Below are positions 7,481 to 12,375 of a stretch of DNA of 14,743 bases, piece after piece. The DNA lies in NCBI GenBank assembly GCA_016187365.1, contig JACPJX010000008.1, positions 1 to 14,743 on the forward strand, given 5' to 3'. Under the pieces are notes generated by a model that searched no databases, was not told the origin of the DNA, and saw only the letters and a list, made by a program, of their open reading frames with translations. The translations under genes and the position numbers were made by a program. This DNA is from Candidatus Aenigmatarchaeota archaeon (GTDB lineage: Archaea > Aenigmatarchaeota > Aenigmatarchaeia > GW2011-AR5). Positions within the stretch are counted from its first letter, which is position 1; every line of letters starts with the position of its first letter.

Positions 7481-8134
7481 ATGGATAGACAGTTGATGGT
7501 CGATAAGACCGCCGAATATGTGAAAGAGAAGATGGCTGGCGACTCGTCTGGCCATGACTGGTGGCATGTTCACAGGGTCTGGAAGAACGCTGCCCGGATA
7601 GGCGGGGAGGAGGGTGCTGACATGTTCGTCGTCGAGCTCGCCGCACTTCTGCATGATATAGATGACTACAAGTTCCATGGCGGCGATGAAACCGCAGGGC
7701 CGGCTGCCGCGAGGGAATTTCTGGAATCCCTTGGAGCCGAAGAAAATGTCATCTCACATGTATGCGAAATCATAAAGGGCATGTCTTTCAAGGGCGCCAA
7801 CGTCAGCTCGGAGATGCGAACAATCGAGGGAAAGGTTGTTCAGGATGCCGACAGGCTGGACGCATTGGGGGCGATAGGCATCGCGAGGTGCTTTGCAACG
7901 AGCTCAAAACTTAATTTACCTATCTATGAACCATCAATTAAACCAAGGCCGCATGATTCATTCGAGGAGTACAAGAACAGCAGAAGCCCCTCGATAAACC
8001 ATTTCCATGAGAAACTGCTTCTCCTGAAGGGCTTGATGAATACAAAAACAGCAAGGCGCATTGCAGAAGAGCGCCATAAGTTCATGGAGCAGTTCCTTGA
8101 AGAATTCCATAGCGAGTGGGAAGGGAAGAATTAA
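7481..8134 (+). CDS. HD-domain metal-dependent phosphohydrolase (YedJ/YpgQ-like)
   Basis: This 217-residue protein has the HD superfamily metal-binding set: a HDWWHVHRV motif at 25-33 (H25, H29), the namesake H58-D59 in ALLHDIDDYK, and D122 in VVQDADRLDALGAIG. That order and the last motif match the YedJ/YpgQ (COG1418-type) branch of stand-alone HD hydrolases. A Bacillus member of that branch hydrolyses nucleoside triphosphates to the monophosphate and pyrophosphate; the substrate here is not shown by the sequence. There is no membrane segment, so it is cytoplasmic. The TATA-like element at 7450-7457 implies its own leaderless transcript starting at the ATG at 7481. Its stop overlaps the stop of the convergent rhomboid gene in a shared TTAA. 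Confidence 0.85.
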   Translation: MDRQLMVDKTAEYVKEKMAGDSSGHDWWHVHRVWKNAARIGGEEGADMFVVELAALLHDIDDYKFHGGDETAGPAAAREFLESLGAEENVISHVCEIIKGMSFKGANVSSEMRTIEGKVVQDADRLDALGAIGIARCFATSSKLNLPIYEPSIKPRPHDSFEEYKNSRSPSINHFHEKLLLLKGLMNTKTARRIAEERHKFMEQFLEEFHSEWEGKN

Positions 8135-8721
8135 CCAATCCACCTGTCCTCCCACTCATCAATCTCTTCGTCCCTGAGCGGCTTCTTTCCGGCGTTTTTT
8201 CCCGAAGGCTTTCTCAAGAATATTCCGGCAGCAGCGCCGAAAGCCATCCCGGCTATGTGGGCCATGTTTGCCACGTTGCTCGGGTAGAAGACGCCGCCTA
8301 TGTCAAGGAGGAGCCATATGCCCGCGGCGACTATCATGGGCATCGGCACCCCGAGGTTCCACACTATCATGCGCGGCATCGTCACCGCAAGGGCGCCTAT
8401 CACCGCGAATATGGCGCCCGATGCACCCAGGGAGGCGTCATAGAAGAACGAAGATGCAAAGGATGATATAATGCCGCCTGCAAAGAAGACGAAAAGGAAT
8501 TTTTTCCCGCCGAAATTCCCCTCGAATATGAGGCCGAAAAGGCCGAGCGCGAAGAGGTTGGACAGGAGATGCGTTATGTCCCCGTGAAGAAATATTGATG
8601 TGAGAAGCGTCCACGGCCTTTCGATGCCTGTGAGAATGAAAGCCTCGGTGAAGCCCGGTATCTGCTGCAGGAAGAACGCGGCGAATATGACGCCGCACAT
8701 CCACAGGGAATAATATTTCAT
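8131..8721 (-). CDS. Rhomboid-family intramembrane serine protease
   Basis: This 196-residue, six-helix-type membrane protein has the rhomboid signature. H46-GDIT-H51-LLSN is the HxxxxHxxxN region of helix 2, the nucleophile S101 sits in GASG, and the catalytic H155 is in NMAHIAGM. It should cleave membrane proteins near the bilayer surface; substrates are unknown. The C terminus is a charged cytoplasmic tail with DEEIDEWEDRW. Start: the ATG at 8721 overlaps the TGA of the antiporter gene (ATGA), so translation is coupled. The reading frame is open further upstream to 9243, but that part lies inside the antiporter gene and is not membrane-like, so it was rejected. It is the last gene of the minus-strand unit. 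Confidence 0.9.
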   Translation of the reverse strand: MKYYSLWMCGVIFAAFFLQQIPGFTEAFILTGIERPWTLLTSIFLHGDITHLLSNLFALGLFGLIFEGNFGGKKFLFVFFAGGIISSFASSFFYDASLGASGAIFAVIGALAVTMPRMIVWNLGVPMPMIVAAGIWLLLDIGGVFYPSNVANMAHIAGMAFGAAAGIFLRKPSGKNAGKKPLRDEEIDEWEDRWIG

Positions 8722-9857
8722 CCTGCATCCCTGCAGAACATCCTGACAAGGACGGGCGAAATCACGACCGTCGCTATTATCGCGAACACGATGGAGCTGT
8801 ACAGCGTTATGGAAATGATGCCGAGGGTGAATATTATCTGCGCTATCACTATGTTCTCGTTGCCGCGCGGCACCATGGACACGCCTATGAGCCTTGACTC
8901 CCTGCCGCTGAAGCCGAGGATCCTGGATACAAGGCCGGCGCCGAGCAGCTTTGCCAGAACTGATGCGACGAATATTATTGAAATGAGGTAGTAATCTAGG
9001 CCTGAAAATATCAGGAGCGTTCCTATCGAGGCATAGAAAAGCGGCTCCAGGAAGCCTTCTGACATGGTTTTTGTCTTCGATTCTATGACGCCCTTCAGGT
9101 CTGAATTGGCTATGGCCATCCCGGCGAGGAATGCGCCGGTTGCGAGGCTGAGGCCGAGATTTTCGGTTATGTATGACACCACCAGAGCGACGGCAATCGG
9201 GACGGTGAACAGAACGATCTCGTCCTTGAAGAGGCTGAGCCACTTGACCGTCCTGGAGAACATCTTGGAGCCGACGGTGAGAACGAAAAGGTACAGCCCC
9301 AGCGTCATCAGGAATATCCTGAACAGGCCGAATACCTCTATGGCGGCGCTCTTCGCCGCATAGTTGAATATGGAAAGGGCCATTATTCCCACAACGTCGT
9401 CGGCTATTGTTATGGCGACGATGAACTTCCCTGTCGGCGAATGGAAGTGCCCGGTCTTCTGTAGTATGGAGAACAGCGTTATGTTGCTTGAAGAGACAAG
9501 TATGGTTCCTATGGCTATCCCGACAAGGTAATCGCTGAAGAAGTATATGCCTACAAGGAAGCCCGCCACGAACGAGAACAGGCCGCCGGTGAAGGCAAGG
9601 AAGCCCGCCCTGTACGTGCTCTGCTTTATCTCGTCAAACTTCACCTCGAGGCCCGACAGGAAAAGCACGATTATTATGCCTATCATGATGAAGGCGTTTA
9701 TGAAATCGCCGAGGACGACAAGCCCGAGCACGGGGCCGAGGATTACGCCGGCCGCTATATAACCCACCAGGGAAGTTATTCCCGCCCTTTCAGTAATGAT
9801 GCCTGATAGTTTGGCCAGGATTATGAGAAGGCCCATTGAAAGCAGGATTTCGTTCAT
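8718..9857 (-). CDS. Monovalent cation/H+ antiporter, CPA2 family (Kef/NapA-like membrane domain)
   Basis: The 379 residues are almost wholly transmembrane helices, the usual length for the CPA2 exchanger domain. Family features seen are GYIAAGVILGP (32-42), FLSGLE (66-71), the ion-binding pair D153-D154 in IADDVVG, and a basic helix motif SMVPRGNEN. The Asp-Asp pair is typical of electrogenic exchangers such as NapA rather than of Asn-Asp or Gln-Asp variants. No RCK/TrkA-N regulatory domain follows, so control through bound nucleotide is unlikely. It probably exchanges Na+ or K+ for protons at the cytoplasmic membrane. GGTGA lies 4 nt before the ATG. The gene starts 10 nt after the recombinase stop and its own stop overlaps the rhomboid start. 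Confidence 0.88.
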   Translation of the reverse strand: MNEILLSMGLLIILAKLSGIITERAGITSLVGYIAAGVILGPVLGLVVLGDFINAFIMIGIIIVLFLSGLEVKFDEIKQSTYRAGFLAFTGGLFSFVAGFLVGIYFFSDYLVGIAIGTILVSSSNITLFSILQKTGHFHSPTGKFIVAITIADDVVGIMALSIFNYAAKSAAIEVFGLFRIFLMTLGLYLFVLTVGSKMFSRTVKWLSLFKDEIVLFTVPIAVALVVSYITENLGLSLATGAFLAGMAIANSDLKGVIESKTKTMSEGFLEPLFYASIGTLLIFSGLDYYLISIIFVASVLAKLLGAGLVSRILGFSGRESRLIGVSMVPRGNENIVIAQIIFTLGIISITLYSSIVFAIIATVVISPVLVRMFCRDAG

Positions 9858-9867
9858 TCTTTCACCG

Positions 9868-10686
9868 TCACAAATTGTCCAGAGGGCTCTTAACGCCCCT
9901 TATGGACTGTTTTGATATGTGCGTATAAATCTGGGTTGTCTTTATGTCCGAGTGGCCGAGAAGCCTCTGTATAAGCCTTATGTCGGTCCCGCTCTCAAGC
10001 AGATGAGTGGCATAGGAGTGCCTCAGGGTATGCGGTGTGACCCTCTTTTTTATGCCTGCCTTCCTAGCGGCGCTTTCCACAATGAGCTGCACGGATTTCC
10101 AGTGGATGTGGGATTTCCTGCCCGGAAACAGGTAAAGTTCTTCCGGTTCCATGAAAGGCGTAACATGCTTGATGACAGTTTCAGGCACGCTGACGAACCT
10201 GTCCTTTCCGCCCTTGCCCTCCCTTACCTTCAGGAGACGCTCTTCGGTGTTTATGTCACCCGGCTTCAGATTGACAAGCTCCGACAATCTCAGGCCGCAT
10301 CCATACAAGAATTCAAGCATGAGCCTGTGCTTCGGGTTCGATATGGCAGAAATCAGCCTCTTTACCTCCTCCTTCGTAAGCACCTCAGGAATCTTCTTCT
10401 TTTCTTTCACCCTCTTATCCAGCGCCATATAAGGCTTGCGCATAACTTCGCGGAAGAAGAAGTTCACCGAGCTTATCGCAAGATTGACGGATGCGGGGTC
10501 TTTTTTCTCCGCCAGCAAGCGCCTGACATAGTCCTTTACGTCGTCTTTGCTTATCTCCTTCACCGGCTTTTTGGCGAATTCGAGGAATTTTTTTGTATGG
10601 TAGGCGTAGGCGTCGGCTGTCCTGCTGCTGAAGCCCCTTACTCCAAGCTCCTTCCGGAGCCTTTCCAGATGCCCATAAAAGTCCAT
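9868..10686 (-). CDS. Tyrosine recombinase, Xer-like, adjacent to the cassette array
   Basis: The 272 residues comprise an N-terminal SAM-like DNA-binding domain (about 1-85) and a catalytic domain with all six residues: R133 (GCGLRLSEL), K158 (GKGGKDR), H219 and R222 (PHTLRHSYATH), H245 (LLGHSD) and Y254 (IYTH). The C terminus GVKSPLDNL resembles the GVRSPLDAL of IntI1. However, K158 to H219 is 61 residues, against 106 in IntI1 (K171-H277) and 72 in XerD, so the IntI-specific insertion is absent. By sequence it is a Xer/XerA-type enzyme. It could serve chromosome-dimer resolution at a dif site, or drive the cassette array that starts 47 bp upstream of its ATG in the opposite orientation, which is integron geometry. 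It leads a unit with the antiporter and rhomboid genes. Confidence 0.92.
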   Translation of the reverse strand: MDFYGHLERLRKELGVRGFSSRTADAYAYHTKKFLEFAKKPVKEISKDDVKDYVRRLLAEKKDPASVNLAISSVNFFFREVMRKPYMALDKRVKEKKKIPEVLTKEEVKRLISAISNPKHRLMLEFLYGCGLRLSELVNLKPGDINTEERLLKVREGKGGKDRFVSVPETVIKHVTPFMEPEELYLFPGRKSHIHWKSVQLIVESAARKAGIKKRVTPHTLRHSYATHLLESGTDIRLIQRLLGHSDIKTTQIYTHISKQSIRGVKSPLDNL

Positions 10687-10707
10687 GATAAGACTTGTAG
10701 CAGCAGA

Positions 10708-10714
10708 ATATTAA
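10708..10714 (-). promoter_or_regulatory. TATA-like element of the recombinase operon
   Basis: Read on the minus strand this is TTAATAT, centred 25 bp upstream of the recombinase ATG at 10686, so transcription is probably leaderless. It overlaps the inverted repeat of the candidate attI, so recombinase binding there could repress its own transcription (inference). Confidence 0.45.
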
Positions 10715-10739
10715 GTTTTTCGCTTAATTGGTGTTTGCC
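10710..10739. other. Candidate attI-like site
   Basis: An inverted repeat ATTAAG (10710-10715) / CTTAAT (10723-10728) with a 7-nt centre looks like a pair of tyrosine-recombinase arms. It is followed by GTTTGCC (10733-10739), the reverse complement of the R''-type box GGCAAAC at 10978-10984. The first cassette thus appears to begin at G10733/T10734, right beside the recombinase promoter, where attI lies in integrons. GTTTGCC does not fit the GTTRRRY consensus well. Confidence 0.4.
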
Positions 10740-10765
10740 AAAATTTCCTCGCCGCCTACTGGTTC

Positions 10766-10903
10766 CCGAAAATTCTGTTTTTGTTGTCTTCGTTTAACCG
10801 TACCCCTCAAAAAGAGAGAGAATAATTCTGCGCTTCGCGCAGTCTAACATCGGTTAAACGAAATTTTTGCTCCACAAAAACTACGACAACAAAGAATTTT
10901 CGG
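10766..10903. repeat. Long nested inverted repeat (cruciform-like)
   Basis: Outer arms: CCGAAAATTCT...TTTGTTGTC (10766-10788) pairs with 10885-10903, 20 of 23 left-arm bases being covered when GTT is bulged or looped. Inner arms: CGTTTAACCG (10791-10800) pairs perfectly with CGGTTAAACG (10851-10860). Two small hairpins lie inside or beside these: CTGCGC-TTC-GCGCAG (10828-10842) and TTTTTG-CTCCA-CAAAAA (10864-10880). The inner arms contain RYYYAAC (GTTTAAC) and GTTRRRY (GTTAAAC), the two box consensus sequences of attC sites, 68 bp end to end. Confidence 0.7.
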
Positions 10904-10914
10904 CGGCTCGGAAA

Positions 10915-10977
10915 CTCTGCGCTCACTTCGTTCGCTTGCCACGCTGCGCTCTCACTCCGCTACGCTCCGTTCGGGTC
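10915..10977 (+). repeat. Conserved pre-attC block, copy 1
   Basis: Begins CTCTGCGCTC directly after the right arm of cassette 0 and ends at the R'' box of site 1. Over the first 40 bases it matches copy 2 (from 11641) at 33 positions. Both copies start with the same ten bases immediately after the cassette arm. Function unknown; it may belong to an enlarged recombination site or act as a terminator. Confidence 0.6.
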
Positions 10978-11063
10978 GGCAAACAGCGACTATACGGAAA
11001 GCTCGTTGCACTTCGCTTTCCCAAATTGGCTACGCCAACTTCGTATAGTCGCATATGTTAAGT
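10978..11063. other. attC-like site 1 (86 bp)
   Basis: R''-type box GGCAAAC (10978-10984), then GCGACTATACG (10986-10996) paired perfectly with CGTATAGTCGC (11042-11052), then R' box GTTAAGT (11057-11063), a perfect GTTRRRY. The spacer is 1 nt on the left and 4 nt on the right, giving the unpaired bases that let an integrase choose a strand. Inside are two hairpins: GAAAGC (10997-11002) with GCTTTC (11015-11020), and TTGGC-TAC-GCCAA (11026-11038). Confidence 0.68.
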
Positions 11064-11090
11064 GAAATTCAAGTGGCCGGCACGAAACTT

Positions 11091-11099
11091 TTATATAAA
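11091..11099 (+). promoter_or_regulatory. TATA box of cassette 1
   Basis: TTATATAAA, near the archaeal consensus, is centred 25-26 bp upstream of the ATG at 11120, giving a leaderless transcript. It lies inside the cassette, so it would travel with the gene. Confidence 0.65.
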
Positions 11100-11119
11100 T
11101 ACATTTAATAACTTCTATT

Positions 11120-11626
11120 ATGGAATTCGAGTATAATTGGCAAAATAATGAAGCGAATTTTGGTCCTCCTATTTCAAAAGAAATGGATGGGGGGACTCAC
11201 ATCACTTTTGACATTCTTCTTAAAAAAGACGATAAATATTTCGCATTAAGAAGAGAGTGCATTCCTGGTCATGAAGTACCTCCAGAATCAGAAGGGGAAA
11301 AATTGTTATTTCTCTGTCACAACCTCATTCACTACGGTGAATCAGTTGAAGAATGTGTGAAAAGAATTGTGAAGTCGCAATCTGGATTGGAAGTGGTGAA
11401 TTGTGAAATTGTTGATTTGAGAACTGTTCTCATGGAGAATTCTGGTGGAAAAAAAATGAAGCAATGGGGAATTATTCCTTTCATAATTGCTAAAGTCGAT
11501 GCCAAGCCAGAACCAGGGATTTTTGGCAATGAAGTTTCTGAGGTTGTGACATTCACTAAAGATAACATTCCTTCTGATTTTGCTTTTGGAAAACAAAAGT
11601 TGCTTACTCAAATTCTCAATAGATGA
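11120..11626 (+). CDS. Nudix-like protein with degenerate Nudix box (cassette cargo)
   Basis: This 168-residue AT-rich gene shows a Nudix-like pattern: a strand with LLKKDDKYFALRRE (33-46), then HYGESVEECVKRIVKSQSGLEV (71-92) where the Nudix helix should be. Aligned to GX5EX7REUXEEXGU, E74, R82 and G89 are kept, but the catalytic glutamates are replaced (I83, S86, Q87). It may be an inactive, ligand-binding Nudix fold or use other metal ligands. Cytoplasmic; no membrane segment. It is the only gene of cassette 1, with its own TATA box, and its codon choice (AGA, ATT, AAA) differs from the AGG- and ATA-rich chromosomal neighbours, pointing to a foreign origin. The reading frame is firm; the family assignment is moderate. 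Confidence 0.65.
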   Translation: MEFEYNWQNNEANFGPPISKEMDGGTHITFDILLKKDDKYFALRRECIPGHEVPPESEGEKLLFLCHNLIHYGESVEECVKRIVKSQSGLEVVNCEIVDLRTVLMENSGGKKMKQWGIIPFIIAKVDAKPEPGIFGNEVSEVVTFTKDNIPSDFAFGKQKLLTQILNR

Positions 11627-11640
11627 GACGGCCACTTGAA

Positions 11641-11700
11641 CTCTGCGCTCCCTTCGGTCATTTGCCACGTTGCACTCTCCCTCACTATGTTCGGTCGGGT
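11641..11700 (+). repeat. Conserved pre-attC block, copy 2
   Basis: Begins CTCTGCGCTC right after the right arm of cassette 1 and runs to the R'' box of site 2. It keeps TTGCCACG and the CGGGTC ending of copy 1. Confidence 0.6.
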
Positions 11701-11701
11701 C

Positions 11702-11785
11702 ACTTAACAGCGATTATCCGGAAAATCCCTTGCAGGAATTTTCCCAAATTGGCTACGCAACTTCGCATAATCGCAAACGTTATGT
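11702..11785. other. attC-like site 2 (84 bp)
   Basis: R'' box ACTTAAC (11702-11708), a perfect RYYYAAC, then stem GCGATTAT (11710-11717) with ATAATCGC (11767-11774), then GTTATGT (11779-11785), one base off GTTRRRY. Spacers are again 1 nt and 4 nt. The inner hairpin GGAAAAT (11720-11726) pairs with ATTTTCC (11738-11744), and a second TTGGC-TAC-GCAA lies at 11749-11760. Compared with site 1, the stem pair C10990-G11048 is T11714-A11770, a compensatory change. Confidence 0.68.
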
Positions 11786-11816
11786 GCAATCGGGCTACGG
11801 CGGGCTAGAAGAAACT

Positions 11817-11826
11817 TTATATATAG
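11817..11826 (+). promoter_or_regulatory. TATA box of cassette 2
   Basis: TTTATATATA is centred 25-26 bp before the ATG at 11847, again a leaderless arrangement inside the cassette. Confidence 0.65.
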
Positions 11827-11846
11827 ACTAATTTTTCAATAATAAT

Positions 11847-12245
11847 ATGGAAGTGCTTTTTATTTGTAGAGCAAATGTTGGAAGAAGCCAAATGGCTCCT
11901 GCTTTCTTTAATAGATTATCCAAAAAACATAAAGCAGTCGGCGCTGGAACTCATGTCGGGAATCACGAGGGAGAACCTTTGCATCCTTTTGTTGTCCAAT
12001 GTATGTCCGAAGTAGATTATGATTTATCAAAAAACACAAGAAAACAACTTACTCCCGAAATGGTAAAGAACTCTGACAAGATTATTGTTATGACAGAAAA
12101 AGAGAATTTGCCCAATTTTGTTGATATGTCTAAAGTTGTTTTCTGGGAAATTGATGATGCAAAGGATAAATCTTTAGAGTTCCATCGCCAGATTAGAGAC
12201 CAAATAAAAAGCTTAGTTGAAAAATTAGTAAAAGAAATTGAATGA
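11847..12245 (+). CDS. Low-molecular-weight phosphotyrosine phosphatase / ArsC-like protein (cassette cargo)
   Basis: This 132-residue protein opens with the phosphate-binding loop C7-RANVG-R13-S14, the CX5R(S/T) motif of low-molecular-weight protein tyrosine phosphatases and thioredoxin-type arsenate reductases, followed by QMAPAF. The middle has GAGTHVG and a VMTEKEN segment, and the end reads FWEIDDAKDKSLEFHRQIRDQI, where D103 or D104 is the likely general acid. The extra cysteines needed for ArsC-type arsenate reduction are not evident: only C52 remains beside C7, so phosphatase activity is the better guess. Strongly AT-rich against GC-rich neighbours. It is the sole gene of cassette 2 and has its own TATA box. 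Confidence 0.82.
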   Translation: MEVLFICRANVGRSQMAPAFFNRLSKKHKAVGAGTHVGNHEGEPLHPFVVQCMSEVDYDLSKNTRKQLTPEMVKNSDKIIVMTEKENLPNFVDMSKVVFWEIDDAKDKSLEFHRQIRDQIKSLVEKLVKEIE

Positions 12246-12263
12246 ACGCCCACCTTCGCCCGA

Positions 12264-12311
12264 CTTTCTCGCTTTCAGCTCGCACCCCGCTGCGCTCTCA
12301 CTACGTTCGGG
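12264..12311 (+). repeat. Conserved pre-attC block, copy 3 (diverged, shortened)
   Basis: It keeps GCTGCGCTCTCACTACGTTCGGG, a close match to the second half of copies 1 and 2, right after the right arm of cassette 2. At about 48 bp it is shorter than the other two. Confidence 0.45.
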
Positions 12312-12330
12312 GCATATAACAGTTCTTACA
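12312..12330. other. Truncated attC-like site 3 (left half only)
   Basis: GCATATAAC (12312-12320) matches the reverse complement of the cassette 2 opening GTTATGTGC at 8 of 9 positions (the ninth is G-T) and is followed by AG as in sites 1 and 2. No partner for the next bases (TTCTTAC) and no GTTRRRY box follow before gdhA, so the right half is missing. Confidence 0.45.
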
Positions 12331-12337
12331 ACAAACC

Positions 12338-12344
12338 TTTATTA
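12338..12344 (+). promoter_or_regulatory. Possible TATA element of gdhA
   Basis: TTTATTA is centred 35 bp before the ATG at 12376, which would put transcription start near 12367 with a leader of about 9 nt. The spacing is less neat than for the other genes here. It sits just past the truncated attC, so the insertion left or supplied this promoter. Confidence 0.3.
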
Positions 12345-12375
12345 CTCCTCTCGGAAAATAGTTTATCCGGTATAC

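Larger units (their letters stand above)
10734..11057 (+). mobile_element. Cassette 0: non-coding, highly structured
   Basis: This fills most of the 433-bp gene-free stretch between the recombinase and the Nudix gene. I see no credible gene in it. Its arms are TTTCCTCGCCGCC (10744-10756) and GGCGGCTCGGAAA (10902-10914), which pair at 11 of 13 positions. Between them lies a long nested inverted repeat (10766-10903), then the conserved pre-attC block and attC-like site 1. It could encode a structured RNA or be a degenerate cassette. Confidence 0.5.
11068..11640. repeat. Cassette 1 flanking inverted repeat (arms 11068-11079 and 11629-11640)
   Basis: TTCAAGTGGCCG at 11068-11079 and its exact reverse complement CGGCCACTTGAA at 11629-11640 bracket the Nudix gene. 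The left arm starts 11 nt after the G of the cassette-opening GTT; the right arm abuts the conserved block. In a circular cassette the arms would sit on either side of the attC site and enlarge its palindrome. Confidence 0.7.
11790..12263. repeat. Cassette 2 flanking inverted repeat (arms 11790-11805 and 12248-12263)
   Basis: TCGGGCTACGGCGGGC and GCCCACCTTCGCCCGA are reverse complements at 13 of 16 positions. As in cassettes 0 and 1, the left arm starts 11 nt after the G of the cassette-opening GTT, and the right arm lies just past the gene's stop. Confidence 0.55.
10733..12320 (+). mobile_element. Integron-like gene cassette array (three cassettes)
   Basis: Three consecutive units each start at a GTT and end at an attC-like site: 10734-11057 (324 bp, non-coding), 11058-11779 (722 bp, Nudix-like) and 11780 to about 12320 (541 bp, phosphatase). 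The start of each unit is complementary to the R'' box in its own 3' site: GTTTGCC with GGCAAAC, GTTAAGTGA with TCACTTAAC, and GTTATGTGC with GCATATAAC (one G-T pair). This is the diagnostic signature of integron cassettes, whose attC R' and R'' halves derive from one circular molecule. Both coding cassettes are AT-rich, unlike their neighbours, and face the same way. The array separates a divergent tyrosine recombinase gene from gdhA. Confidence 0.72.

Noticed and set aside
8131..8134. Overlapping stops of the HD and rhomboid genes as a sign of disruption
   Set aside because: TTAA simply supplies TAA on both strands; both proteins end at natural lengths.
8722..9243. N-terminal extension of the rhomboid frame
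   Set aside because: It overlaps the antiporter gene in another frame and reads as Arg/His/Pro-rich noise; the ATGA overlap at 8718-8721 gives a good start.
9868..10686. Calling the recombinase IntI
   Set aside because: The K-to-H distance is too short to hold the IntI-specific insertion; only the C-terminal SPLD motif resembles IntI.
10867..11061. 64-residue frame on the plus strand before the Nudix gene
   Set aside because: It runs through the conserved block and attC-like site 1, has an Arg/Cys-rich composition caused by the repeats and has no promoter or SD.
11623..11808. 61-residue frame between the Nudix and phosphatase genes
   Set aside because: It is the equivalent read-through of conserved block 2 and attC-like site 2; its similarity to the 10867-11061 frame reflects the DNA repeat, not a protein family.
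10733..12320. CRISPR array or insertion sequence as explanation of the repeats
   Set aside because: Repeats are 80-150 bp, about 560-725 bp apart and separated by genes, so not CRISPR. There is no transposase, and terminal repeats differ between units while pairing within each unit, which fits cassettes instead.
12238..12375. N-terminal extension of gdhA
   Set aside because: It would translate the conserved block and truncated attC; the family homology begins at MVEYDEFGPEKI.
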